64,000 bases of DNA from contig NZ_JAMZCY010000004.1 in NCBI RefSeq assembly GCF_024519285.1, positions 186,001-250,000 on the forward strand, read 5' to 3'. Under the pieces are notes generated by a model. It searched no databases. It saw only the letters and a program-made list of their open reading frames with translations, and was not told where the DNA came from. Below, piece by piece: positions 12,075 through 20,815 of the stretch; position 1 is the first letter of the stretch, and each line of letters starts with the position of its first letter. Both the position numbers and the translations under genes were made by a program. This stretch comes from Cohnella sp. WQ 127256. Its GTDB lineage: Bacteria > Bacillota > Bacilli > Paenibacillales > Paenibacillaceae.

Positions 12075-12704
12075 TTATTTCGTTCCGTACAAACGATCTC
12101 CAGCGTCACCGAGACCAGGAACAATATAACCTTGTTCATTTAATTTCTCATCTAATGCGGCTAAATAAATATCGATGTCAGGGTGTCTCTCTTGTACAGC
12201 CTTAACACCTTCTGGAGCTGCAATCAAGCACATCAGCTTCGTTGGACGACAGCCTTTTTTCTTTAGCATATCTAGTGCTGCATTCGCCGAGCCACCCGTT
12301 GCAAGCATCGGATCGATCACGATCAATTCCCGCTCGGCAACATCGGACGGTAAACTGCAGTAATATTCGACGGGTTGCAGCGTCTCGTGATCGCGGTAGA
12401 GTCCGATATGACCAACCTTAGCAGATGGGATGATCTTTAATACTCCATCCACCATACCAAGTCCCGCACGCAAAATCGGGATGAGCCCCATCATTCTACC
12501 TGCAATTACTTTTCCCTCAGCAACTTGGACTGGCGTCTCCACTTTTACCGTAGAGAGCTGTACGTCCCTCGTTATTTCGTAAGCCATTAGCATAGCTACT
12601 TCGTCGACTAATTCGCGAAATTGCTTCGTATTTGTCATTTTGTCACGGATGAAGGTGACTTTGTGTTGGATCAACGGATGATCGCAAATAACGAGCCGTC
12701 CCAT
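12075..12704 (-). CDS. upp: Uracil phosphoribosyltransferase
   Basis: Upp converts uracil and PRPP to UMP in pyrimidine salvage. The PRPP-binding signature [13 protein letters not shown] is at residues 131-143, and the uracil-binding C-terminus [17 protein letters not shown] is intact. At 209 residues it is full length. It follows glyA in the same direction, as in Bacillus, but a strong terminator separates the two, so it probably has its own promoter. Confidence 0.98.
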   Translation of the reverse strand: MGRLVICDHPLIQHKVTFIRDKMTNTKQFRELVDEVAMLMAYEITRDVQLSTVKVETPVQVAEGKVIAGRMMGLIPILRAGLGMVDGVLKIIPSAKVGHIGLYRDHETLQPVEYYCSLPSDVAERELIVIDPMLATGGSANAALDMLKKKGCRPTKLMCLIAAPEGVKAVQERHPDIDIYLAALDEKLNEQGYIVPGLGDAGDRLYGTK

Positions 12705-12785
12705 ATGTTCGTCCCTTTCTTCAACGAACCGACAAAACGCTTAAATCGCGAATTTCGGCCGTTCTCCTATGTATCGTGCCCGTAC

Positions 12786-12794
12786 ATTATATCA
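12786..12794 (-). promoter_or_regulatory. Extended -10 promoter candidate for upp
   Basis: The minus strand shows TGATATAAT, an extended -10 element with a perfect TATAAT, about 80 bases before upp. No good -35 box is present, which extended -10 promoters tolerate. Confidence 0.5.
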
Positions 12795-12860
12795 TTGTCT
12801 CCGAATGGGTGCATTACATCCCTTGAACTTGCCCGAATTTCGTCGAAAGGGTTTACACAC

Positions 12861-12907
12861 AAATAAAATGTCTCCTAGGAGACCACTCCAAGGAGACATT
12901 TTATTTT
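12861..12907 (-). terminator. Terminator after glyA
   Basis: Perfect 16-base arms AAATAAAATGTCTCCT and AGGAGACATTTTATTT face each other around a 14-base loop, with A- and T-rich flanks. It lies 29 bases beyond the glyA stop and could work in both directions. Confidence 0.9.
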
Positions 12908-12935
12908 CAATTACAATAAGATTCCTAGCTTAAGA

Positions 12936-14186
12936 TTAATAAGCTAAGTCCGGATATAGCGGGTATCTTGCAGAAAGCTCAGCCACAATTCCACGCGCTT
13001 TCTCAAGCGTTGCTGCATCTTCTGGGTTTTTCAATGTTAAAGCAATAACATGAGCGATTGTTTTCATATCCTCTGGCCCCATACCACGAGTCGTAATTGC
13101 AGGTGTACCAATACGGATACCACTTGTTACGAACGGGCTAGTTGGGTCAAATGGAATCGCGTTCTTATTCACAGTAATCGCAACAGAATCCAATACATGC
13201 TCTGCCACTTTTCCTGTAATGTTCAGGCTACGCGTATCGATCAGCATCAGATGGTTGTCTGTACCGCCGGATACCAGGTTCAATCCTTCTTCGATAAGCG
13301 CTGCAGCTAGAGCTTTAGCGTTAACAACGACATTACGTGCATATTCTTTGAAAGAAGGCTCAAGAGCTTCGCCTAGCGCTACTGCTTTAGCAGCGATAAT
13401 GTGCATCAGAGGTCCACCTTGTGTACCTGGGAAAACAGCTTTATCAATTGCTGCTGCCCACGGTTGACGACACAGGATCATGCCTCCACGAGGACCACGA
13501 AGCGTTTTGTGAGTCGTTGTCGTAACGAAATGAGCATGAGGTACCGGGCTTGGATGCTCGCCACCCGCCACAAGACCAGCGATATGCGCCATATCGACCA
13601 TGAACAATGCGCCAACATCGTTAGCAATTTGGCCCATTTTAGCGAAATCAATTGTACGCGGGTATGCCGAAGCACCTGCTACGATTAGACGAGGACGGTG
13701 TTTGAACGCTGCTTTACGTACTTCATCATAGTCGATTGTGAACGTTTGATCGTCAACACCGTAAGCAACGAAATTGTACAGCAAGCCAGATGCATTGGCA
13801 GGGTTACCATGAGTGAGATGTCCGCCATGAGCAAGGTTCATACCAAGAACAGTATCACCAGGCTTCAGAACTGCCAAGTAAACAGCTAAGTTAGCTTGAG
13901 CGCCGGAGTGAGGTTGTACGTTAGCATGCTCAGCTCCGAACAATTCCTTCGCACGGTCACGGGCGATTTGTTCAGGGATATCCACATACTCGCAGCCGCC
14001 ATAGTAGCGTTTGCCTGGGTATCCTTCTGCATATTTGTTCGTCAATACTGTACCCATCGTTTCCAGAACAGCTTCACTTACAATATTTTCAGAAGCGATC
14101 AATTCAATGTTGTCGCGCTGACGTGTCAATTCCAAATTAAGAGCTTTAACAATTTCCGGATCTTGCTTGCGTAGATTTTCCAACAT
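12936..14186 (-). CDS. glyA: Serine hydroxymethyltransferase
   Basis: GlyA uses PLP to convert serine and tetrahydrofolate into glycine and 5,10-methylene-THF, the main entry of one-carbon units. The PLP lysine is Lys227 in [14 protein letters not shown], and [10 protein letters not shown] near residue 200 provides the PLP-contacting Asp and His. The length of 416 residues is normal. The start has AGGAGG at good spacing. It lies 37 bases after ywlG and is probably transcribed with it from the ZTP-riboswitch promoter and a second promoter directly before ywlG. Confidence 0.98.
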   Translation of the reverse strand: MLENLRKQDPEIVKALNLELTRQRDNIELIASENIVSEAVLETMGTVLTNKYAEGYPGKRYYGGCEYVDIPEQIARDRAKELFGAEHANVQPHSGAQANLAVYLAVLKPGDTVLGMNLAHGGHLTHGNPANASGLLYNFVAYGVDDQTFTIDYDEVRKAAFKHRPRLIVAGASAYPRTIDFAKMGQIANDVGALFMVDMAHIAGLVAGGEHPSPVPHAHFVTTTTHKTLRGPRGGMILCRQPWAAAIDKAVFPGTQGGPLMHIIAAKAVALGEALEPSFKEYARNVVVNAKALAAALIEEGLNLVSGGTDNHLMLIDTRSLNITGKVAEHVLDSVAITVNKNAIPFDPTSPFVTSGIRIGTPAITTRGMGPEDMKTIAHVIALTLKNPEDAATLEKARGIVAELSARYPLYPDLAY

Positions 14187-14223
14187 AGTTATAGTCCTCC
14201 TAAAAATTTATAATGGTTTATTA

Positions 14224-14832
14224 TTAATCACAAGTTTTAAGTGAAGCTTCTTTCTCCCCGGCAGTCGGTTGATCTTCACGTACCGCTGGGTATACGGCGC
14301 GAGCGCCGCCAATCAATCGTGGTCGAGTCGTTGCCATATTTACTCTTGCTTGCCCAATCGTCCGAATCGATGGTCTTAAAGGAACAGCTACGGGACGAAG
14401 ATGCATCCCGATCAGTGTTTCACCAATATCGATTCCGGCATGGACCTGCACGGATTCCACAAGGCAAGGCTCATTCATTTGGCCGTACGCATAGGATGCC
14501 ATTGATCCCCCCGCCTTCGGGATAGGAACAGCGGATACCTCGGTCCACCCTTGCGTCTCTGCCAGCTGACGCTCAGTGACGAGCGCACGATTAAGATGCT
14601 CGCAGCATTGCCATACGATAAGGAACCCGCCTCGCTCCTGAGCTCTGAGGGCGCCAGCATAGATTTGCTCAGCAACCGTCTCTGCACCCGAAGAACCGAT
14701 ACGATGCCCCTGCACTTCGCTTGTACTGACTCCAAACACGATAATTTGCCTCGGTCTTATTCCACCCGACTGAATCAATTCATTTAGCAGGTGTTCCACT
14801 TGATCTGCTATGGATTGAGAATCCTGGGTCAT
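14224..14832 (-). CDS. ywlG: TIGR01440/DUF436 family protein (YwlG)
   Basis: A 202-residue soluble protein of the YwlG family (DUF436), whose biochemical role is not established to my knowledge. Family features are the segment FGVSTSEVQGHRIGS near residues 33-47, a central CCEHLNRALV, PKAGGSMASYAY and the C-terminal VNMATTRPRLIGGARAVYP. It sits directly upstream of glyA, as in Bacillus subtilis, and both genes share the ZTP-riboswitch leader, which suggests a link to folate or one-carbon metabolism. This link is inference from context. AAGGAGG lies 7 bases before the ATG. Confidence 0.9.
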   Translation of the reverse strand: MTQDSQSIADQVEHLLNELIQSGGIRPRQIIVFGVSTSEVQGHRIGSSGAETVAEQIYAGALRAQERGGFLIVWQCCEHLNRALVTERQLAETQGWTEVSAVPIPKAGGSMASYAYGQMNEPCLVESVQVHAGIDIGETLIGMHLRPVAVPLRPSIRTIGQARVNMATTRPRLIGGARAVYPAVREDQPTAGEKEASLKTCD

Positions 14833-14881
14833 GACAATACCTCCTTACAAGCTCGGTTGTATCGCTGATCACAATAAAGGT

Positions 14882-14909
14882 ATTATACCTGAATTCGCAC
14901 GCGGCTCAA
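14882..14909 (-). promoter_or_regulatory. Second promoter between the ZTP riboswitch and ywlG
   Basis: TTGAGC and a perfect TATAAT are 16 bases apart on the minus strand. The pair lies after the riboswitch terminator, so transcripts from it would bypass riboswitch control. Confidence 0.55.
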
Positions 14910-14975
14910 ACAGCTTGACCTGCTCGTAGATGCGGTAGTTGCCCAATTATCGCCCCCATTTCGTCAAATAAAGAC

Positions 14976-15011
14976 AAAAAAGAGCAAACGTGCATACGCA
15001 CGTTGCTCTTT
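14976..15011 (-). terminator. Expression-platform terminator of the ZTP riboswitch
   Basis: Minus-strand arms AAAGAGCAACGTGC and GCACGTTTGCTCTTT enclose the loop GTAT and end in six T. The stem begins immediately after the conserved aptamer end GCCTGGGC, the standard layout of ZTP riboswitches that act by transcription attenuation. Confidence 0.9.
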
Positions 15012-15086
15012 GCCCAGGCGACCGGCCGTCATTCCGATGCTCCACCGTGGTTTAATCCACTTGTCGTCGCCAGTTACATCGGAATC
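15012..15086 (-). promoter_or_regulatory. ZTP (pfl) riboswitch aptamer
   Basis: The minus strand carries the ZTP/pfl signature in order: a P1 arm ATTCCGATG, the internal-loop motif AACTGGCG, the hairpin GTGG..CCAC, the GGAGC segment, the closing P1 arm CATCGGAAT, and after a short linker GGCCGGTCGCCTGGGC, the pseudoknot partner. This class binds ZMP/ZTP, which accumulate when 10-formyl-THF is short, and turns on one-carbon genes. The gene set controlled here is ywlG-glyA. The aptamer match is strong by eye; binding has not been tested. Confidence 0.9.
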
Positions 15087-15102
15087 TTGAAGTTATAGCT
15101 TA

Positions 15103-15131
15103 ATCATAACGAACGAGCGCAAAAAAATCAA
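15103..15131 (-). promoter_or_regulatory. Promoter of the ZTP-riboswitch transcript
   Basis: TTGATT and TATGAT are 17 bases apart on the minus strand, ending about 10 bases before the riboswitch RNA would begin and lying next to the ywlE stop codon. Confidence 0.65.
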
Positions 15132-15135
15132 TCAT

Positions 15136-15723
15136 TCATATTTCATTTTCTGTGCCCAATTTGTCGACCAAAGTCATTAGAATATCTTCTATTTCATCCG
15201 CACATTGCTCATATAGTGATAACGGCCCCCCATAGGGATCTGCAATATCGAAGTCAGGGATGCTACGTTGGAGCTCGAATAAGCGCGTCCGTTCCTCTGA
15301 GCTCAGATTTTGACCTAACACCTGTCTGACCTGCCACTCCGAGTAAAGTCTCTCAGCCTCCGCCACATCGTCCATTACTGGATCACCGCGAAGAGCGTAC
15401 TCTTTCAATGTGAAGGTTTTGGACATCGCTTCAGGAAAACGTTCAAGAATCGCACGCTTATGTCCCGCAGTCATTGTCAGAATGACATTTGCCCAAAGCA
15501 CTTCATCCGCAGACAGCACCGTTGAAGATCCAGGGAGCGTCAAATTTCTTTTTCTTAGCGTAGTGGCTGCATGAGGAGAAATCGGTAATCCCCCAACGGT
15601 AGCAACACCCGCAGATCGGATTTCGAGTGGCTTCCCACTTCTCTCAGCCAAATCCTTAAGCATCACTTCCGCCATTGGGCTTCGACAAGTATTCCCTGTG
15701 CACACGAATAAAACCCGGTTCAT
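15136..15723 (-). CDS. ywlE: Protein-arginine phosphatase (low-molecular-weight phosphatase family)
   Basis: The N-terminal P-loop C-TGNTC-RS (Cys8 to Ser15) marks a low-molecular-weight phosphatase. The Thr at position 12 matches the residue that makes Bacillus YwlE specific for phosphoarginine, so removal of McsB-made arginine phosphates is the likely role. The general-acid Asp is in DIADPYGG near residue 160. The protein is 195 residues against about 150 in B. subtilis; the extra part is a charged segment at about residues 118-150. ATG 15723 follows GGGGGGAG; a GTG five codons upstream overlaps that site. Confidence 0.88.
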   Translation of the reverse strand: MNRVLFVCTGNTCRSPMAEVMLKDLAERSGKPLEIRSAGVATVGGLPISPHAATTLRKRNLTLPGSSTVLSADEVLWANVILTMTAGHKRAILERFPEAMSKTFTLKEYALRGDPVMDDVAEAERLYSEWQVRQVLGQNLSSEERTRLFELQRSIPDFDIADPYGGPLSLYEQCADEIEDILMTLVDKLGTENEI

Positions 15724-15756
15724 TTTCTCCCCCCTCACTCTGATGACGTTCCATGC

Positions 15757-16317
15757 TTACACTAAAAATAATAGACCAAATCCAAATAAAATAACACCAC
15801 CTAATGCCTCTCCATAGTCTCCCATGGAACGACTGACCCTTCTTCCTAGCATTAAACCAAGCACACTCATTAATCCACCAAAAAATCCGAACATAAGAAC
15901 AGTGAGCACGATATGTGCTGAGAACATCCCCATAGATATGCCAACAGAGAATGAATCGATGCTTACGCTAAAAGAAAATACGAGCATTCCCCACACCGTA
16001 CGATGATCGATCGAATCAACAGCTTCACCGCGGAGTGAGCTATAAATCATATGCCCTCCAAGCAGCAGAAGCAATGCACCCGCAGCCGACGTCGCAATTC
16101 CACCAAGTAATCCACTCACGTATTGACCTGTAATCATTCCACCGAGCGGCATCAGCACATGGAATATAGCTATAATCACACTTAGCTTCAAGATATCATA
16201 TAACCGAATACCTTTCAGTCCGATCCCTATTCCTAGTGAGAAAGCGTCCATTCCTAATGCGACCGCCATGATAAGTATAGTCAGCATTTGCCCGGTTGCC
16301 GCGAACGCATCGAACAT
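15757..16317 (-). CDS. mntP: Manganese efflux pump of the MntP family
   Basis: A 186-residue membrane protein with six predicted helices. Two related half-motifs, GMDAFSLGIGIG near the N-terminus and SIDSFSVGISMG near residue 125, are the family's hallmark and hold the metal-binding aspartates. It exports Mn2+ when the cell is overloaded. AAGGGGGG stands before ATG 16317; an upstream in-frame start lacks a site. The homologous Bacillus gene (ywlD) has the same place between ywlC and ywlE. No yybP-ykoY type riboswitch was seen before it. Confidence 0.88.
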   Translation of the reverse strand: MFDAFAATGQMLTILIMAVALGMDAFSLGIGIGLKGIRLYDILKLSVIIAIFHVLMPLGGMITGQYVSGLLGGIATSAAGALLLLLGGHMIYSSLRGEAVDSIDHRTVWGMLVFSFSVSIDSFSVGISMGMFSAHIVLTVLMFGFFGGLMSVLGLMLGRRVSRSMGDYGEALGGVILFGFGLLFLV

Positions 16318-16408
16318 AGCTCGTCCCCCCTTGCGAGTTGTCACCCATTCCTCTTCCAACATATGCGGACAAGAAGGTGAACATGCAAGGGGATGAGGTT
16401 GATCCTGC

Positions 16409-17476
16409 TTATTCGATCGTTATTTCATGACCTCCAGCTGCTTTACGCAGACGATTCATGAGAGCCGCACCAATTCCATCTTCAGAATATCCTTCTGCCA
16501 CGATGAATTCCACTCCTCGCTCATCGCATTCACGCAATAGAGCGTACAGGGAATGCGCGGCTTGATGAGGTACATTGTAGGGACCACAATCAAACACTTC
16601 ATCCGCCTGGTAGGAGGAGATATGCTCCGAACAGGAAAGAATCGCAACTCGGCAACCTCTCTTCTTCGCTTCATCCGCCTTTTCTTGAACAATGACTTTA
16701 AGTTTTTCTTGTTTTCCTGTTATGAGCAGCATTTCGCCTTTAGGTGCATAATGCGTATACTTAACGCCGGGAGAGCGAGGGACTTGCACCTGCTCCTTGT
16801 TATCCTTTTTTTCCGGAGTCCGTACGAGCGCTACCCTAGATGATCCTACCGCCTGCTGTAATTGTTCTCGCGTGATGCCACCAGGCCTAAGAATATGAAC
16901 CTCTCCCGCAAGCACTCGAACAACAGTAGACTCTAAACCGACACCGGTCGCCCCACCGTCCAATATGCCATCAATTCGTCCATCCAAATCCTCAACGACA
17001 TGCTTTGCTTGCGTCGGACTCGGGCGACCAGAGCGATTAGCGCTTGGTGCTGCGAGCGGGCAGCCGGATTGCTGGATGAGCGCTCTAGCAATCTCATGTG
17101 CTGGAACTCTAACCGCAACTGTATCCAAACCTGCCGTAACAAGCTCTGATACCGCTCCAGCTCGTACAGGAAGTACTAATGTCAGAGGACCTGGCCAGAA
17201 AGCCTCCATTAACATCTCTTCCACTTCGTTCACCTGTTCTACTAGCACATAAACCTCTTCACGATCCGCTAGATGAACGATCAGCGGATTGTCCGAAGGC
17301 CGCCCTTTGGCCGCGAATATCCGTTCGACCGCCTCCGTATTGCGTGCATCCCCACCAAGTCCGTACACGGTCTCCGTCGGGAATGCAATAACGCCGCCTA
17401 CGGCGAGTACCGCGGCGGCTTCTTGAATACCAGTCTGCGTCTGCTCTACAGACCAAACCTTCGTAGTCCCTGTCAT
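16409..17476 (-). CDS. ywlC: L-threonylcarbamoyladenylate synthase (Sua5/YwlC)
   Basis: Sua5-type enzyme making threonylcarbamoyl-AMP from threonine, bicarbonate and ATP for the t6A37 modification of ANN-reading tRNAs. The YrdC domain covers residues 1 to about 200 (GGVIAFPTETVYGLGGDA, CPLAAPSANRSGRPSPT, RPGGITREQL). A linker with SPGVKYTHYAPKGE, typical of the Sua5 class, leads to the C-terminal Sua5 domain. The 355-residue length fits. ATG 17476 is chosen because AAGGATGG lies before it. Confidence 0.94.
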   Translation of the reverse strand: MTGTTKVWSVEQTQTGIQEAAAVLAVGGVIAFPTETVYGLGGDARNTEAVERIFAAKGRPSDNPLIVHLADREEVYVLVEQVNEVEEMLMEAFWPGPLTLVLPVRAGAVSELVTAGLDTVAVRVPAHEIARALIQQSGCPLAAPSANRSGRPSPTQAKHVVEDLDGRIDGILDGGATGVGLESTVVRVLAGEVHILRPGGITREQLQQAVGSSRVALVRTPEKKDNKEQVQVPRSPGVKYTHYAPKGEMLLITGKQEKLKVIVQEKADEAKKRGCRVAILSCSEHISSYQADEVFDCGPYNVPHQAAHSLYALLRECDERGVEFIVAEGYSEDGIGAALMNRLRKAAGGHEITIE

Positions 17477-17558
17477 GTTGTATTCCATCCTTATATTGGC
17501 CACCCTATTGTACGTGGGTTACCCACTCTATCTCATTTTCGTTATTATATCATAGCCC

Positions 17559-18257
17559 TTAAGAGAACCAAGAGCTAATGAAAGCAACCAGCTTCTGAAT
17601 AAGCTCCCAGAGGAAAAACTTCGCTTTCGGCTCCTCCGTCTCAGCTGAAGCCTTGTCCACTTGGCTTTTAGAAAGAGTTGAACCATCTGACGATAACTTG
17701 GTCACTTCAGCTACAGGCGCTTTGTCGTCCGGTGCTGTTGCAGCGGTTAAGCACAGGGGCGGAAACAACACGCACCACCAATTTGCTCCACTACCTTGTC
17801 CCAGTGTTATCCGTAATGCTTCGTAATCCCCAGCAGCATAATTGGAGCCATCGAACATTTTTTCTGGAAAAGGAACCTTCGCAAGCTCTACAACACCCCC
17901 ATAAGGTGCTCCATATTCATTAAGCTTACTATCCACGAGCTGCTGAATTTGCGGTAACCGAGCCTTAATCTGTTCACGTGCTTCGTCATGAGTCGTAGGC
18001 ATGCTGCCCCATGATTCAATATAAGTTGCAACTTCATCCCGTAGGTTATATTTAAGGGTTTGATCCTCATCTATGTCTGAATTAGCGATTATACGAATTC
18101 GAATAGCATCATCAGGAATGAGCTTACTAGAGCTCGCTGAAGCATACTGTCCGATTAATGCAGATAAGCTTAATACTAGTGCAAAACCAATCACAATCAT
18201 TTTACTTGCTGCTAGAGTAAGGGAAGAAAATATAAAGGAATAATGGCTAATACGCAT
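17559..18257 (-). CDS. spoIIR: Stage II sporulation protein R
   Basis: SpoIIR is made in the forespore, secreted into the intermembrane space and triggers the SpoIIGA-dependent activation of sigma-E in the mother cell. A hydrophobic signal segment spans about residues 15-40, followed by the conserved core IRIRIIANSDIDEDQTLKY and PYGGVVELAKVPFPEKMF. The WWCVLFPPLC motif near residue 165 is typical. The C-terminus after the core is a charged linker ending in an amphipathic WELIQKLVAFISSWF. Its presence identifies an endospore former. GGnnAnAnTR, a sigma-F -10 pattern, occurs about 65 bases upstream, but no convincing -35 was found. Confidence 0.93.
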   Translation of the reverse strand: MRISHYSFIFSSLTLAASKMIVIGFALVLSLSALIGQYASASSSKLIPDDAIRIRIIANSDIDEDQTLKYNLRDEVATYIESWGSMPTTHDEAREQIKARLPQIQQLVDSKLNEYGAPYGGVVELAKVPFPEKMFDGSNYAAGDYEALRITLGQGSGANWWCVLFPPLCLTAATAPDDKAPVAEVTKLSSDGSTLSKSQVDKASAETEEPKAKFFLWELIQKLVAFISSWFS

Positions 18258-18386
18258 AGGATTTCGCTCCTTGATGCACCCGTCGGTGCAAGCTATGCGT
18301 TCCGGAACGTCTTAGCCATCATTATGTCCGGATTTGAACTCTATAAACCTAGCAATCGCAATTTATTAAAATTAAGATTTCATAGC

Positions 18387-19649
18387 CTACAGGCATCCCT
18401 GTATTGATTCTAAAGAAAGCTCAGCAGATAGGATGGGATTGCTACTCTTCGCGTTGCGGAGTCCGCCTAAATGATATTTACTCAAAACATCTGTATCCTT
18501 CAACAGGTTACCCGTGAGAATGCATACCGCCGACTCCTCCCTACCCACCTTTTTCTCCGCGATTAATTTCCGCAGTCCCGCTATCGTCGCAGCCGATGCA
18601 GGCTCACAGCCGATCCCACTCCTATCGATCAGAGCCTTCGCCTCCATGATCTCCTCGTCAGTGACCGAGCAGGTAACCCCTTCATTGTGGAGTAGGAAAT
18701 CACGCGCTTTCTTCCAGCTTGGAGGGTTGCCGATATTCATTGCCGATGCGAGGGTCGAAGGGTGCTTAAGCGGAACAAGTTGCTGCTCTTGACGGGATAT
18801 CATCTTGTGAAAAGGATTCGCTCCCTCCGCTTGGATTAAAGCCACTTTCGGTATTCGCGTAATCAAGCCCAGTTCTAGAAGGTCATTCAAACCTTTCCCC
18901 AGCGCGGTAATATTGCTAAGCGCTCCTCCCGGGATGAGGATCCAATCGGGCATTTCCCAATTCAAGCTCTGGGCAATTTCATAGACAATGCTTTTCTGCC
19001 CTTCAATTCGATAAGGATTAATCGAATTGCAGATGTACAAGCCCATTTCCCTGCCATATCGCTCGTAAAACTGTATTCCATCATCGTAAGTTCCCGCAAA
19101 TTCGATTACCTTCGCACCGTAAGCCAGCGTTTGTAGCACTTTATTAAGCGACACCTGTTCATTCGGAACTAGCACAATGGATTCACACCCTGCTAGAGCT
19201 GCATACATCGCCAAGGAAGATGAGGTATTCCCCGTTGAAGTACATGTAAATCTGCTGTAGCCAAGTGACCGTCCATGAGAGACTGCGACTGTCATCCCGT
19301 TGTCCTTGAACGAGCCACTCGGATTTTCACTTTGTGCTTTAAGCCATAGCTTGCGAATGCCTAACCATTGTCTAATCGATTCTGAGCTATACAGCCCCGT
19401 ATTCCCCTCATACTTGGTTACAATATCGCTCTCAGGCAGCTCCGGATAGATCAATTCCTTGTAACGCCACACCCCGCTCGCATAAGGGGTCATACGCTCC
19501 GAAAGCCTTTGATGGAATGTACGCTTAAGCTTATCAGCGTCAAGTGTCGAGAAATCCTGAACGACTTCTAGCAAGCCTCCACATGAGCACAGATAACCAA
19601 ATTCTAATTCGGACTGCTCTTCATGACAGTCATAACATACGATTCTCAT
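18387..19649 (-). CDS. thrC: Threonine synthase
   Basis: A PLP-dependent enzyme converting O-phosphohomoserine to threonine. The PLP lysine is Lys115 in NPSGSFKDNG, and the phosphate-binding loop IPGGALSN is near residue 240. The N-terminus holds a zinc-ribbon-like set (CYDCHE and CSCGG), common in this archaeal/Bacillus-type ThrC subfamily. At 420 residues it is full length. It is transcribed divergently from a LysR gene, which may regulate it. Both genes interrupt the otherwise Bacillus-like order between spoIIR and prmC. Other fold II enzymes are possible but less likely. Confidence 0.85.
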   Translation of the reverse strand: MRIVCYDCHEEQSELEFGYLCSCGGLLEVVQDFSTLDADKLKRTFHQRLSERMTPYASGVWRYKELIYPELPESDIVTKYEGNTGLYSSESIRQWLGIRKLWLKAQSENPSGSFKDNGMTVAVSHGRSLGYSRFTCTSTGNTSSSLAMYAALAGCESIVLVPNEQVSLNKVLQTLAYGAKVIEFAGTYDDGIQFYERYGREMGLYICNSINPYRIEGQKSIVYEIAQSLNWEMPDWILIPGGALSNITALGKGLNDLLELGLITRIPKVALIQAEGANPFHKMISRQEQQLVPLKHPSTLASAMNIGNPPSWKKARDFLLHNEGVTCSVTDEEIMEAKALIDRSGIGCEPASAATIAGLRKLIAEKKVGREESAVCILTGNLLKDTDVLSKYHLGGLRNAKSSNPILSAELSLESIQGCL

Positions 19650-19810
19650 CGCTATCCCCGCCTCTTCTGTAGGTTAAGTGGATTGACAATTAAATTGCCA
19701 ACTCCAACCCTATAGAATTAGAATAAGGGAGAATGAATAATAAAAATAATATATTATAATTAGATTTACATAATTAAATGTTATAAGTTGAGGAGGAGCC
19801 TGAATAGAAG

Positions 19811-20686
19811 ATGCTTAACCTTCACGCCTTACGGCTATTCCATCATGTCGCTGAGCAGGGAAGTATAACGAAAGCAGCTGAGCAATTAAACATCAGTCAG
19901 CCTGCCGTCACTTCTCAGATTAAGAGGTTAGAACGCGACTTAGAATTACCCCTATTCTCCCCCCACGGCAGGGGAGTTTTACTAACTGAATTCGGGATCA
20001 GACTCGCACAGGATACGAGGAGACTATTTGCCTTAGAGCGGAATATCGAGAATACTATCGAGGAGTATAAGCAAGGAAAAATGGGAAGATTGCACATCGT
20101 AGCGACATATTTGCCTGCTAACTTTTTACTTCCAAGCTGGATCGCCAGTTACAAGCATACATACCCTAACGTTGACGTTCAATTCATCACAGCTAGTTCA
20201 ATAAATGCGATACAATTATTACTTCATTACGATGCTGATGTGGCTTTTATTGGAGGAGCTCAGCAATCTCATCCACTCCTCGAAACAACACTTTTGCATA
20301 CTGACGAGATGTGGTTTGTTGTTCATAAAGATCATAAACTAGCAGCGCAAGGAACAACGCTAGCAGAAGTTGTAAAGGAGCCTTTTGTTTTCCGTGAGAA
20401 AAGCAGTTATTCGAGGGAGCAATTACTTTCCCTTTGCTCCATTCATCAATTAATGATGCCTAGGATTGGCTTAGAAATGAACGGCTTTAGTGAATTAATT
20501 CGTGTCGTGTCCGGAGGGTATGGAATTGCCTTTCTATCTGCGTTGGAGGCTCGCGATGAAGTAGAGAAGGGTAATCTTCGGAGAATTGATGTGCAGGACG
20601 TTAAATTAACTAACCCCATCTGCTTGTACCATAGAAAAGAACCGTTACAAACTCAAGCTCTCCAGTTCTTGGAATTAATGCCATAA
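19811..20686 (+). CDS. LysR-family transcriptional regulator
   Basis: A 291-residue LysR regulator. The N-terminal winged helix reads LHALRLFHHVAEQGSITKAA followed by QPAVTSQIKRLE, and the C-terminal two-lobed inducer-binding domain starts near residue 90. It is divergent from the threonine synthase gene with a 161-base AT-rich gap, the usual position for a LysR protein controlling its neighbour. The ligand is unknown. An RBS-like GAGGAGGAG stands rather far (about 13 bases) upstream of the ATG. Confidence 0.9.
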   Translation: MLNLHALRLFHHVAEQGSITKAAEQLNISQPAVTSQIKRLERDLELPLFSPHGRGVLLTEFGIRLAQDTRRLFALERNIENTIEEYKQGKMGRLHIVATYLPANFLLPSWIASYKHTYPNVDVQFITASSINAIQLLLHYDADVAFIGGAQQSHPLLETTLLHTDEMWFVVHKDHKLAAQGTTLAEVVKEPFVFREKSSYSREQLLSLCSIHQLMMPRIGLEMNGFSELIRVVSGGYGIAFLSALEARDEVEKGNLRRIDVQDVKLTNPICLYHRKEPLQTQALQFLELMP

Positions 20687-20815
20687 CATGATGAATGAAT
20701 ATAACATTTGAAGGAAATGGGCATGGACGTGCAATTCCGCCCTATGCTACCATAATCTTAAGATCCGGAAGCACCGGTCAATTCTAAATATTGACACGGG
20801 CGAGGAGGCCAGAGC

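Noticed and set aside
18320..18350. Sigma-F promoter of spoIIR
   Set aside because: GGACATAATG fits the -10 pattern, but the only -35-like sequence is 12 bases away, too close for the known spacing.
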